This document shows positions 34,901 to 46,900 of a stretch of 64,000 nt of DNA, in pieces (position 1 is the first letter of the stretch; each line of letters begins with the position of its first letter). Source of the stretch: Asterias rubens. Its lineage: Eukaryota; Echinodermata; Asteroidea; Forcipulatida; Asteriidae. The DNA lies in NCBI RefSeq assembly GCF_902459465.1, contig NC_047078.1, positions 9,572,333-9,636,332 on the forward strand, written 5' to 3'. The notes under the pieces are model-generated. The model had not been told where the DNA came from. It saw only the letters and a program-made list of their open reading frames with translations, and ran no database searches. Both the position numbers and the translations under genes were made by a program.

Positions 34901-37900
34901 TCCATCCGAGGTAAAGATTTTGATACATCAACAAATTAAGTTTGCTTTTTCCTGGGATTAAAAAAAAAATTTGCCAGGGGTTTCCTTACGGGTGGCGAAC
35001 CCTTTGTCATTGATTTTTGCTCCTCTGTTTTCACAGGTAAAATAGAAAAAATTCTGAAATAAAACGAACCCATTTGTATGTTTTAAAATATTTGGGTGGT
35101 TTAGTTATTTTTCAAAATTTACCAAATGTCAATATTTAATTTGAAGTGGCGCAGTTTCAATCAAACACAGTTACAAAATTGGCCAGGGGTTTCCTTACAG
35201 GTGGCGAACCCTTTGTCACTGAATTTTTGCTCTTGTTTTCTTCTGTTTTCAGAGTTAAAAATATAAATCCAAATATTTGGGGCTTGTTAAAAACTTACCA
35301 AATGATAAATCACCTAATTTGAAGTGGCGCATTTTTCAATTAATAAAGGCAATTAAAAAATCGGCCTCCTCATCAGTAAGCATCTCTCTGGCATCAGGTC
35401 GTCGTCGTTGTCATCGTCGTCGGTGGTGATTTCTACTCCTTGTTCCAGTGAGCTCTTGCCTTGAGTTCCTCTCAGTGTAGACCGATCCGAAGATGTTGAT
35501 TCTCTTCAGGAGTACTCAATCTCTTGATGCCTGTAAATAAAAAATAAAAAAAATAAAATTACTTTTACATAAAAAAATGAACCTTTGACCCGAACCATCC
35601 TGGGGTTGATTTCACAAAGAGTTAGGAGTGGTCCTAACTTAGGACTAGTCCCAGGAGATATTAAAAACTTAATGCTAGTCCTAAGTTAGACGAGTAACTT
35701 GTCCAACTGGAGATAAGACTAGTCTTAACTCTTTGTAAAGTCCGCCGTAGATCCTTCAAGATCCAATATGTTTTGTTTGTTTCTGTTTTGCTGATTGCTG
35801 CATTTGTAACCATATTGTGCTGTATACACATGTCATGTAAACAGTGAATTTCTGCTTGTACTAATCCTCTCATAGCACTGAAATCCGTAATTCAGTGACG
35901 CTCGTGGCTCTTCAACAATGTTACCCCTGATCACTAGGCCATTTATTTCATTCATCAAACCAACTCAGCTCCCTTGGGAATAAACTGCCTGTGCAGCCAA
36001 ATATGTAGTGACCAAGCTAAATAAATCACAAGAACCATGGAAACTGTATCATAAACCTAAAAGGGTCTTACGCCGGGTTCATACTTCCTGCGAATGCGAA
36101 GCAAATTTTGTTGTCACGAACTCGCAATGAATAACTCGGAACAGTTGAACTGTGTTCAACCCCTTCACAACATTCGCTAAGAAAATAGGGCTGTGTTGCC
36201 AAAATTCACGTTGCATTTGCAGAAAGTATTAACCAGGCTTAAGTAGTGATTAACTTACTTGCATGATGGCAGAAATAGAAGACGGTTTGTTCTTTATCAG
36301 CTGATCGGCTTGCCTGGTGTGGAAATGAAGTCCATCGTGACCGCACTTGGCACATGCCCTGTCAATCTGAAACCAGACCAGATACAAAAATGAAATTAAG
36401 AAGTGATGAAAAATAACCAAGCACTGAAAAAATAAATTTGTGATAATACGCCTACAAATTAGGGCCATAAGTTGGGTTTTTTTGTCAATGATTAATGGAG
36501 AAAATACAGAAAGATGAAATAAAACTGTGAAAGTTTCAGCAAAATAGGTCTACTGGTTCTACTTGCTGAGACAACAGAAAGAAGCAAAACCCTGTCACAG
36601 TAGCGATGAATCCATCCGAGGTAAAGATTTTGATACATCAACAAATTAAGTTTGCTTTTTCCTGGGATTAAAAAAAAAATTTGCCAGGGGTTTCCTTACG
36701 GGTGGCGAACCCTTTGTCATTGATTTTTGCTCCTCTGTTTTCACAGGTAAAATAGAAAAAATTCTGAAATAAAACGAACCCATTTGTATGTTTTAAAATA
36801 TTTGGGTGGTTTAGTTATTTTTCAAAATTTACCAAATGTCAATATTTAATTTGAAGTGGCGCAGTTTCAATCAAACACAGTTACAAAATTGGCCAGGGGT
36901 TTCCTTACAGGTGGCGAACCCTTTGTCACTGAATTTTTGCTCTTCTGTTTTCTTCTGTTTTCAGAGTTAAAAATATAAATCCAAATATTTGGGGCTTGTT
37001 AAAAACTTACCAAATGATAAATCACCTAATTTGAAGTGGCGCATTTTTCAATTAATAAAGGCAATTAAAAAATCGGCCTCCTCATCAGTAAGCATCTCTC
37101 TGGCATCAGGTCGTCGTCGTTGTCATCGTCGTCGGTGGTGATTTCTACTCCTTGTTCCAGTGAGCTCTTGCCTTGAGTTCCTCTCAGTGTAGACCGATCC
37201 GAAGATGTTGATTCTCTTCAGGAGTACTCAATCTCTTGATGCCTGTAAATAAAAAATAAAAAAAATAAAATTACTTTTACATAAAAAAATGAACCTTTGA
37301 CCCGAACCATCCTGGGGTTGATTTCACAAAGAGTTAGGAGTGATCCTAACTTAGGACTAGTCCCAGGAGATATTAAAAACTTAATGCTAGTCCTAAGTTA
37401 GACGAGTAACTTGTCCAACTGGAGATAAGACTAGTCTTAACTCTTTGTAAAGTCCGCCGTAGATCCTTCAAGATCCAATATGTTTTGTTTGTTTCTGTTT
37501 TGCTGATTGCTGCACTTGTAACCATATTGTGCTGTTTACACATGTCATGTAAACAGTGAATTTTTGCTTGTACTAATTTTCTTATAGCACTGAAATCCGT
37601 AATTCAGTGACGCTCGTGGCTCTTGAACAATAATACCCCTGATCACTAGGCCATTTATTTCATTCATCAAACCAACTCAGCTCCCTTGGGAATAAACTGC
37701 CTGTGCAGCCAAATAAGTAGTGACCAAGCTAAATAAATCACAAGAACCATATCTGCCCTCACAGGTACCTAATAACCCCTTTGCAGTCTATGGAAACTGT
37801 ACGATAAACCTAAAAGGGTCTACAAGCCCAAAGCCGGGTTCAAACTTCCTGCGAACGCGAAGCAAATTTGGTTGTCACGAACTCACAATGAATAACTCGC

Positions 37901-40900
37901 AACAGTTGAACTGTGTTCAACCCCTTTGAAACATTCGCTAAGAAAACAGGGCTGTGTCGCCAAAACTGTGTTCAACCCCTTTGAAACATTCGCTAAGAAA
38001 ACAGGGCTGTGTCGCCAAACTTTACTTTGCATTTGCAGGAAATATGAACCAGGCTTAAGTAGTGATTAACTTACTTGCATTATGGGCAGAAATAGAAGAC
38101 GGTTTGTCCTTCATCGGCTGAACGTGCTTGCCTGGTGTGGAAATGAAGTCCATCGTGACCGCACTTGGCACATGGCACGTCAATCTGAAACCAGACCAGA
38201 TACAAAAATGAAATTAAGAAGTGATGAAAAATAACCAAGCATTGAAAAAAAAAAATTGTGATAATACTCCTAAAAGGTAGGGCCAAAAGTTGTTTTTTTT
38301 GTGGTCAATGATTAATGGAGAAAATATAGAAAGATGAAATAAAACTGTCAAAGTTTCAGCAAAATAGGTTAACTGGTTAACTTACCAGTTAATAGGTTAA
38401 CTTAATAGGTTAACTTACGGGTGGCGAACCCTTTGTCGCTGACTTTTTGCTCTTTCATTTCAGAGTTAATAAAATAAAACCAAATATTTGGGGGCTTGTT
38501 TTTCAAAACTTACCAAATGATAAATCACCTAATATGAAGTGGCGCATTTTTCAATTAAGAAACACAGTTAAAAAATTGGCCTCCTCATCCGTAAGACATC
38601 TCTCTGGCATCAGGTGGTGGTCGTCGTCGTCGTCGGTGGTGATTTCATCTCCTTGTTCCAGTGAGCTCTTGCCTTGAGTTCCTCTCAGAGTAGACCGATC
38701 CGAAGATATTGATTCTCTTCAGGAGTACTCAATCTCTTGATGCTTGTAAATCAAAAAAATAAATAAAAATTACTTTTACATAAAAAAATGAACCTTTGAC
38801 CCTAACCATCCTGGGGTCTATTTCACAAAGAGTTAGGACTGGTCCTAACTTAGGACTAGTCCCAGGAGATATTAAAAACTTAAGGCTAGTCCTAAGTTAA
38901 GACGAGTAACTTGTCCTAACTTGAGATAAGACTAGTCTTAACTCTTTGTAAAGTCCACCGTAGATCGCAAAGAAAACAGGGCTGTGTCGCCAAAATTCAC
39001 TTTGCATTTGCAGCAAGTATGAACCAGGCTTAAGTAGTGATCAACTTACTTGCATGATGGGCAGAAATAGAAGCTGTTTGTCCTTTATCAGCTGATAGTG
39101 TTTGCCTGGTGTGGAAATGAAGTCCATCGTGACCGCACTTGGCACATGCCCTGTCAATCTGAAACCAGACCAGATACAAAAATGAAATTAAGAAGTGATA
39201 AAAAATAACCAAGCATTGAAAAAACAAATTTGTGATTGTTGTTGTCACTGATTAATGGACAAAAAATAGAAAGATGAAATAAAACCGTGAAAGTTTCAGC
39301 AAAATAGGTCTACTGGTTCTACTCGCTGAGAAAACAGAAAGAAGCAAAACCCTGTCACAGTACAGTGAATCCATCCGAGGTAAAGGTATCGATTGATCAA
39401 CAAATTAAGTTTGCATTTTTCCCAAACATTAAAAAAAACGCGGCCAGAGGTTTCCTTACGGGTGGCGAACCCTTTGTCACTGATTTTTGCTCCTCCTGTT
39501 TTCAAAGGTAAAATAAAAAACATCCAAGATAAATCAAACCTATTTGTATATCAAAATATTTGGGGGTTTACAATATTTTTCAAAATTTACCACGTCGACT
39601 TTTAATTTGAAGTGGCGCAATTATCAATCAAACACAGTTTAAAAATTGGCCAGGGGTTTCCTTACGGGTGGCGAACCCTTTGTCACTGACTTTTGCTGTT
39701 CTGTTTCACAGGTAAAATATAAAACCTCTGAAATAAAACAAACCTATTTGTATATCAAAATATTTGGGGGGGGGGGGTTTACAATATCTTTCAAAATTTA
39801 CCAAATGTCGACTTTTAATTTGAAGTGGCGCAATTATCAATCAAACACAGTTTAAAAATTGGCCAGGGGTTTCCTTACGGGTGGCGAACCCTTTGTCATT
39901 GACTTTTGCTGTTCTGTTTCACAGGTAAAATATAAAACCTCTGAAATAAAACAAACCTATTTGTATATCAAAATATTTGGGGGGGGGGGGTTTACAATAT
40001 CTTTCAAAATTTACCAAATGTCGACTTTTAATTTGAAGTGTGCAATTATCAATCAAACACAGTTTAATAATTGGCCAGGGGTTTCCTTACGGGTGGCGAA
40101 CCCTTTGTCATTGACTTTTGCTGTTCTGTTTCACAGGTAAAATATAAAACCTCTGAAATAAAACAAACCTATTTGTATATCAAAATATTTGGGGGGGGGG
40201 GGGTTTACAATTTCTTTCAAAATTTACCAAATGTCGACTTTTAATTTGAAGTGGCGCAATTATCAATCAAACACAGTTTAAAAATTGGCCAGGGGTTTCC
40301 TTACGGGTGGCGAACCCTTTGTCATTGACTTTTGCTGTTCTGTTTCACAGGTAAAATATAAAACCTCTGAAATAAAACAAACCTATTTGTATATCAAAAT
40401 ATTTGGGGGGGGGGTTTACAATATCTTTCAAAATTTACCAAATGTCGACTTTTAATTTGAAGTGGCGCAATTATCAATCAAACACAGTTTAAAAATTGGC
40501 CAGGGGTTTCCTTACGGGTGGCGAACCCTTTGTCATTGACTTTTGCTGTTCTGTTTCACAGGCAAAATATAAAACCTCTGAAATAAAACAAACCTATTTG
40601 TATATCAAAATATTTGGGGGGGGGGGGGGGGTTTACAATATCTTTCAAAATTTACCAAATGTCGACTTTTAATTTGAAGTGGTGCAATTATCAATCAAAC
40701 ACAGTTTAATAATTGGCCAGGGGTTTCCTTACGGGTGGCGAACCCTTTGTCATTGACTTTTGCTGTTCTGTTTCACAGGTAAAATATAAAACCTCTGAAA
40801 TAAAACAAACCTATTTGTATATCAAAATATTTGGGGGGTGGTTTACAATTTCTTTCAAAATTTACCAAATGTCGACTTTTAATTTGAAGTGGCGCAATTA

Positions 40901-43900
40901 TCAATCAAACACAGTTTAAAAATTGGCCAGGGGTTTCCTTATGGGTGGCGAACCCTTTGTCATTGACTTTTGCTGTTATGTTTCACAGGTAAAATATAAA
41001 ACCTCTGTAATAAAAAAAACTTATTTGTATATCAAAATATTTGGGGGGGGGGTTTACAATATCTTTCAAAATTTACCAAATGTGAACTTTTAATTTGAAG
41101 CGGCGCAATTTTCAATCAAACACAGTTAAAAAATTGACCAGGGGTTTCCTTACAGGTTGCGAACCCATATCACTGATAAAAACCACATTTTATTCAAAAC
41201 AAAGTTGTGCATTTTTCTTTCAAACAATTTCATAATTGACCACAGAGGTTCCCCTACAGGTGGCAAACCCTTTACACTGATTTGTTTTTGTTTCTTTCCT
41301 GAAATAAAATAAAACGGTGAACCTAGAACCTAAATATTTTGTGGGTTATATTCTTCAAAAGAAACCATATATCTTTTGTGCATCTTTTTTTTTTTTCATT
41401 TTTAAAAATGGCTTCCCTGTGGGTGGTGAACCTTTTCACAGATTTTAATTGTACCATCTTTTTTTATTCATTCAGAATTCATTATAAATGGTGAAACCTC
41501 TAAAACTATAAATGAAAAATCACAATGTTTTGGTGGTTATACTAGTATAGACAATAAAACAATCAATAAAGTATGAACAATTCTGTATGTAAACACTTTG
41601 AAAATGATTCTTTGAAAATGAAAAGGTCTGAAAATTCAGTTGATTGGAAATGTCAATATTCCATCATTCGTGTGCTTGAGCGCCCAGCGCGAAGTTCGTT
41701 GACGGCGGGGGTCAAGGGCCGCTTAAGCCCCTGGGAGCTCTGGGTTTTGCTGCAGCAGCAAGTGCATTACACGCAAATATTATTGAACCGTACCACTATA
41801 AACGAAGCGAGGAATGAGACAAGTTTATACATCTGTAGCTGCTGCTGCACGTATGCGCGATGCCAGGAAGACCACAAGCCGTAAATAGGGCCAGCTGCTG
41901 TTGTTAAGGTGCCGTTTTTCATAAGTCGGAATTCCAACAAAGGTCGGAAGAATCTCATCCCTGTGATCATCAAGATATAAACCTAAACAATTTGGACATT
42001 TCCTAAGATAAAACTCCAGTGTTTCACTCACCAGTGATCCTAGGCCTTTCTGGCTGATGACCTTGTGACGACCTTCAACATTTTTGCGAGAGTTGAGTCG
42101 CAGGTATGAATGATTATTGATAGACCACACCATGTAATGCAGCTGTAATGAGAAGGAAGACAAAAAGTGACTTTTCATTCATTCAAAAATATGCTGTCTG
42201 TGCTAATGATAGTGATATAAATTATGCGGTCACCGCGGATACAAAGAAATTAAATTCACTGATAAGGCCGAGTAAAAAAAGAAACATGTTTAGCGTCTGG
42301 GTTTCTCAAGATGGCCGCCATTCTTTTTAAAATGTCAAATATCAATTGTTTTTTCTACTGTTCAAACACGCAATACATAATTGAAACATTTTGGTCAAGA
42401 AATTCAGACAAGACATTTCAGATTGTTTGAGCTGAGATCGTTTAAAATAACCCTTGTAAAAAATAAAAAAAATAAAAAATAAAATAAAAAAGGAGGTGGC
42501 CTGTACAAAGTAAGCGGGCGGGACGCTAAACATGTTTCTTATTTTACTAATATTAATAAACTTTACACAAGTGTTACATTTTGTTGAAAATCTGTGAAAG
42601 GCAGAAAGGAATGTAATTTTAACTTTAAAAAAAATGAAAAAATGTGTGTCGGTTGTTTTTGAAATCATGAGTGCCCGGCACCAGCACAGCAGGTTGCAAA
42701 GCACAGACCATGCCTCATCAAGATTTGAAAATCTGAAACATTTATTTCCAAAAAAGACAAGTCGGACAGTCAATGGGGATAACTTTCCGTATGGCGCCAC
42801 CACTTTTTCACTCATTTTTACAAAGGGATATCCATCGAGGTAAATTAGATACTATAATGGGTGCGTTCGATTAGCTTCCCTGGGTCGACCTCGATGTGCT
42901 CATCCAAGTGGCGTATTTTTTTCTTTTTTCAGTCCGAACATGTGCAGATGTTTACCCACGCTCCACCTGGAAAAACCCCAGACGCATCATCACTTGAGCC
43001 TTCTCGTCGTGACGTCAGTGCACCTCGGTTCAGCCCCAAGTGACCCTATCTGTAAGTGGGGTTCTTGGGGCTGGCCCGAGGTGCACTGAGTTCACCAAGG
43101 GAAGGCTCACGTGATGATGCGTCTGGGTTTTTTCAGGTGGAGCGTGGGTAAACATCTGCACACGTTCGTCCTGGAAAACGAAATAGGCGACTTTTCCAGG
43201 ACGAACGTGGGGTAATTATCTGCCCACGTTCATCCTTGGAAAAAATAAAATACGCCACTTGGATGAGCACACCAGGGAAGCTAATCAAGTGCACCCAATA
43301 TTTCATATCGAATTAAAAAGTGGTTGCGCAATGGTGGCACCATGGGTATTTCTTTTAATTCTTTTTACCACAACTAAAAAAGATTTTGATTTTATTTCAG
43401 GCCTCAAATTTCCCGGCGGCCACGACGGCCATGGCCGCCGGTGCCCTGCTTACTGGCCGTGGTGCCCCGAGAAAATCTGACATTTTCGCGGCCAAAAAGG
43501 CCGTGCCCTTTTTCTCCGATGGCCGCCGTGCCCTTTTTGAGATCAAAATTTATGTTTTGATACACCACCATCCGTCTGTGTGCACATAAAATCAAACACT
43601 TACATGTACATTCTATATTAATACACGCACACAGAGCGCGGTCGGTTGAATGCTCATCACACGGAATTTAAACGGACGGCAGCATATCCATGCAGTGCAT
43701 GTGTGTGTGCACGATGCAGAACGAACGGCAGACGTGCATCCATCATAGACATTGTGTACTCGAAGTTTATACACGGGCCGGATGTACTTGCAACGACCAT
43801 TTGAGAACAATCGCACTGGTACTCATCTTGCAACACGCGTACCCACGCAAGGTTGTCCATGATGGGTACCAGCTAATCACAATTTCGGTTCCATTCGAGG

Positions 43901-46900
43901 TTGGGCGTCCGCCTATTCCACTGGTATTGTGCTTGTTCACTGGTACTCGTACATGTTTGTGCACGTGGGCCATGTTACGTAAATCACGCATCATGTACAT
44001 GTACATGAAAGGTACATGTACATGTATGGTACATGTACATGTATGTATGGTACATGTACATGTATGTCCGTTGAATAAATCTCCGCTCTGCACACAGTCA
44101 AGTGACAGCTCATTGTTTACGTCCGGCCGTCGCAACAAAATCTCCGCTGCACACAGTTAAGTGACAGTTCATTGTTTACGTCTGGCCATCGCAACAAAAA
44201 ATGGATGCTTACTTTTACTTCCCATTAATCAATCAAATTAAATACATTTAAAAATACTTGATGTTTTTTGTTAAAGGAAAGCAAAAGTAATGAAATGGTT
44301 CATTAAAATAGCCTTCATGGACCTGAACAGAAATTGTTTCATGATCTTTATTTTTTATGGCCTTGATGCCCTTTTTGAAATTTTAAGTTGGCCTTGGTGC
44401 CCTACCCCATGGCCTTGGTGCCCTTTCAAAATTTGACAAATTCAAGGCCAAAGTGGCCTTGCCCTAAAAATCGGGAAATTTGAGGCCTGTTATTTACTAT
44501 AAAATTATATTTTATAAATTATATCATGGAGGTTTCTACCTCCATGATTATATAATAACCAGATAACATGACCAAACATGGCAAACAACAGCGGATGAGC
44601 CACCAAAAATGTAATCATTACAAAGGATGATATAAAAGGCAATCATTAATCCTACAGACAGGCCTAGAGTAGTACTAGTAGTAGTAGACCGATATAATAA
44701 TGTAAATTACAAAAATTAATAATATTGGAAACTTAGTCTACTATTAGGGATGTCAGTTGAAATTATAATGTTTTTTTTTTGCTTTGCAATGTGGCTATAA
44801 TGAAAGAACACAGTGATAGGAGTTGTTAGGTGGTAGTTTGAAGAAAATCGGTCAAGGGATTCCAAAGTTATGATTAATTTACAGGTCAAGTTCAACAAGG
44901 CCGTTGCTAATAGCAACTAACGTAAACAATAAACAAACAAATAACAATGTTATCAGGGTCCTAATTAACAAACTAAGGTTTCAAGTCGCACAAAACCTAA
45001 ATATATTACTTCCTTGCAAAAAGTTTTATGAGAATAGAAGAAATAAAACAATTTGATTGCTAGGAATTTAAATTAACAAGTTTTAAAGAAAGACCTAAAG
45101 TCCCGAGGGATTAGTGAAAGGTGTGAATATTGACTTTTCACGGCTTTTTAACAAACAAACAAACATTGAACAAACCCATGTTTTCAAAGGAACATATCTC
45201 AAAAAGTAAATGTCTGACAATGTTCATTTTTGGAGCACTAATAGAAGGGTCAGGTGCCTCAAAAGAAAATAAAGAACAACAATAACAATCCATTATCTTA
45301 TTTATTGTTTGTTTATTAAATATGCAAATTATGCCTAATTGCGGGTAATTTGATCCCGGTTTTATAAATAAACAATGAATAAACTTGTGTTTTCAAAAGG
45401 GAATATCTCAAAAAGTAAATGTCTGACTACCTTCATTTTTGGAGCAGGAATAGGAAAGTGAGATTCATTTCAGATAATTTAACAAAAAAACAAAAAAAAC
45501 CATTATGCTATTTATTGTTTTGTTTCTTAAATATGCAAATTATGCATAATTGGTGGTTATTTGAATCCCGTTCTATAATAAACTCACGTTTTCAAAAAGG
45601 AATATCTCAAAAAGTAAATATGTCACCACCTTCATTTTTGGACCAGGAATAGGAAAGCAAGATACCTTTAGGATATGTATGCAAAAACAATATCCACCAA
45701 CTAATTTGTTAATTAATTAAATTTGTTATTTTTTTTAAATATGCAAATTAGGTGTAATTGTTGTTTCAAGAATTTTCATCAAAATAAGGGCAGTTGTTGT
45801 AGAAAATATGTGTTAAACTTAAAGTTCTTTATTAATAAAAGTAAATGTTAATTAAAAATCAAAGAAAAACTGAACTGTGTTTAATTTGCTCCAACTTACA
45901 GACTGATAATTGTTTTATACAGAAGCTAGGTTGTGCACTGACTCTACTGGACGTTTCAGTTAAAGTTTAGTAAAATTGAAAAAAAAAATGAGAACTGAAT
46001 TCTGAAAACTGAACACTAATGACACTGAAAGAGTATAAAAATCAACTCAAAAGTTTGTTTTTCGAAGATAAAATGAATACACTCTATAAACAACCAAAAT
46101 TTCTCTAGAAACAATTTAAAATTCCCGCTGTTATTCTTCAATTTTGGTAAACAATACTTGCGACACTTTCCACACGTCCGATCTTAACCTTGGAAACGTC
46201 AACAATGCACACTCAAGGCCGAGTTATAGTCGGTCGCGCGATGGTCGGGCGTCGGAAATCTTGACGCGCGATCATAAAAAGACATGGTTTTTAGGCCTCA
46301 GTCTTAGGATTGCGCGCAAGTCTTCCGTCGCGCGACCATCGCGCGACCGACTATAAACCGGCCTTCTCACGGGGGACGCGGCGCTGTAGTCTCCATTTTG
46401 CAAAACCATTGCGCAGCATACAATAGTCTGGTTTCGGCCCAATGACGTCACCCCGTAAACAGCTTTGCCGTGTGCTGCATGCGTTACTCTTTACAAGAGG
46501 TGGAAACCAGACAACTAGCTGTATACACAACCTCTGTACCGGATAGGTGCATAAACTTGAGCAACCCCTCGTGTTGATTGCGCTTTCATCGGAAACTGCC
46601 TCGTTCTTGAACTTTGACACTGCTGTCATTCGTTAGATCACGAATGGGGCTTTCCAACGGTATGCAACTGTATCGCGGGCTGACAGGCTTTCATTGCGTT
46701 TAATCAAACGCTACATTTGTTCGGTGTTTTATTAATTCAAGATCATGTTTATCGCCCTGACCCGGGTTAAATATGAAAAGATAAACATCTAAGCTTCATT
46801 TTAAGGGGAAGTATGACAATATTGGGACATATTTCGTGAGACTACAACCACAACGAAAAACTTCATCACGCTCGGAAACAAAAAGTTAATAAATCGACGG

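Noticed and set aside
39646..40919. Repeated frames starting [13 protein letters not shown]
   Set aside because: They are translations of the ~213 bp satellite unit and recur only because the unit does; frames change with the length of the G run.
41573..41884. 103-codon frame on +
   Set aside because: It overlaps the open - strand region at 42137-41825 and has no known motif. The GCGCCCAGCGCGAAGTTCG stretch looks like repeat DNA.
42634..42839. Possible + strand first coding exon ([10 protein letters not shown] ... KGYPSR with a GTAAAT donor)
   Set aside because: No partner exon, no recognisable domain, and a weak donor; composition alone is not enough.
44716..44916. Small frame at the end of hAT copy 2 on -
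   Set aside because: It spans the element border and its mirror in copy 1 is not conserved.
46351..46629. 92-codon frame in the hAT-like element
   Set aside because: It overlaps the end of a nested MITE and is shorter (79 codons) in the sister copy, where the first part is not in frame; it has no transposase motif.
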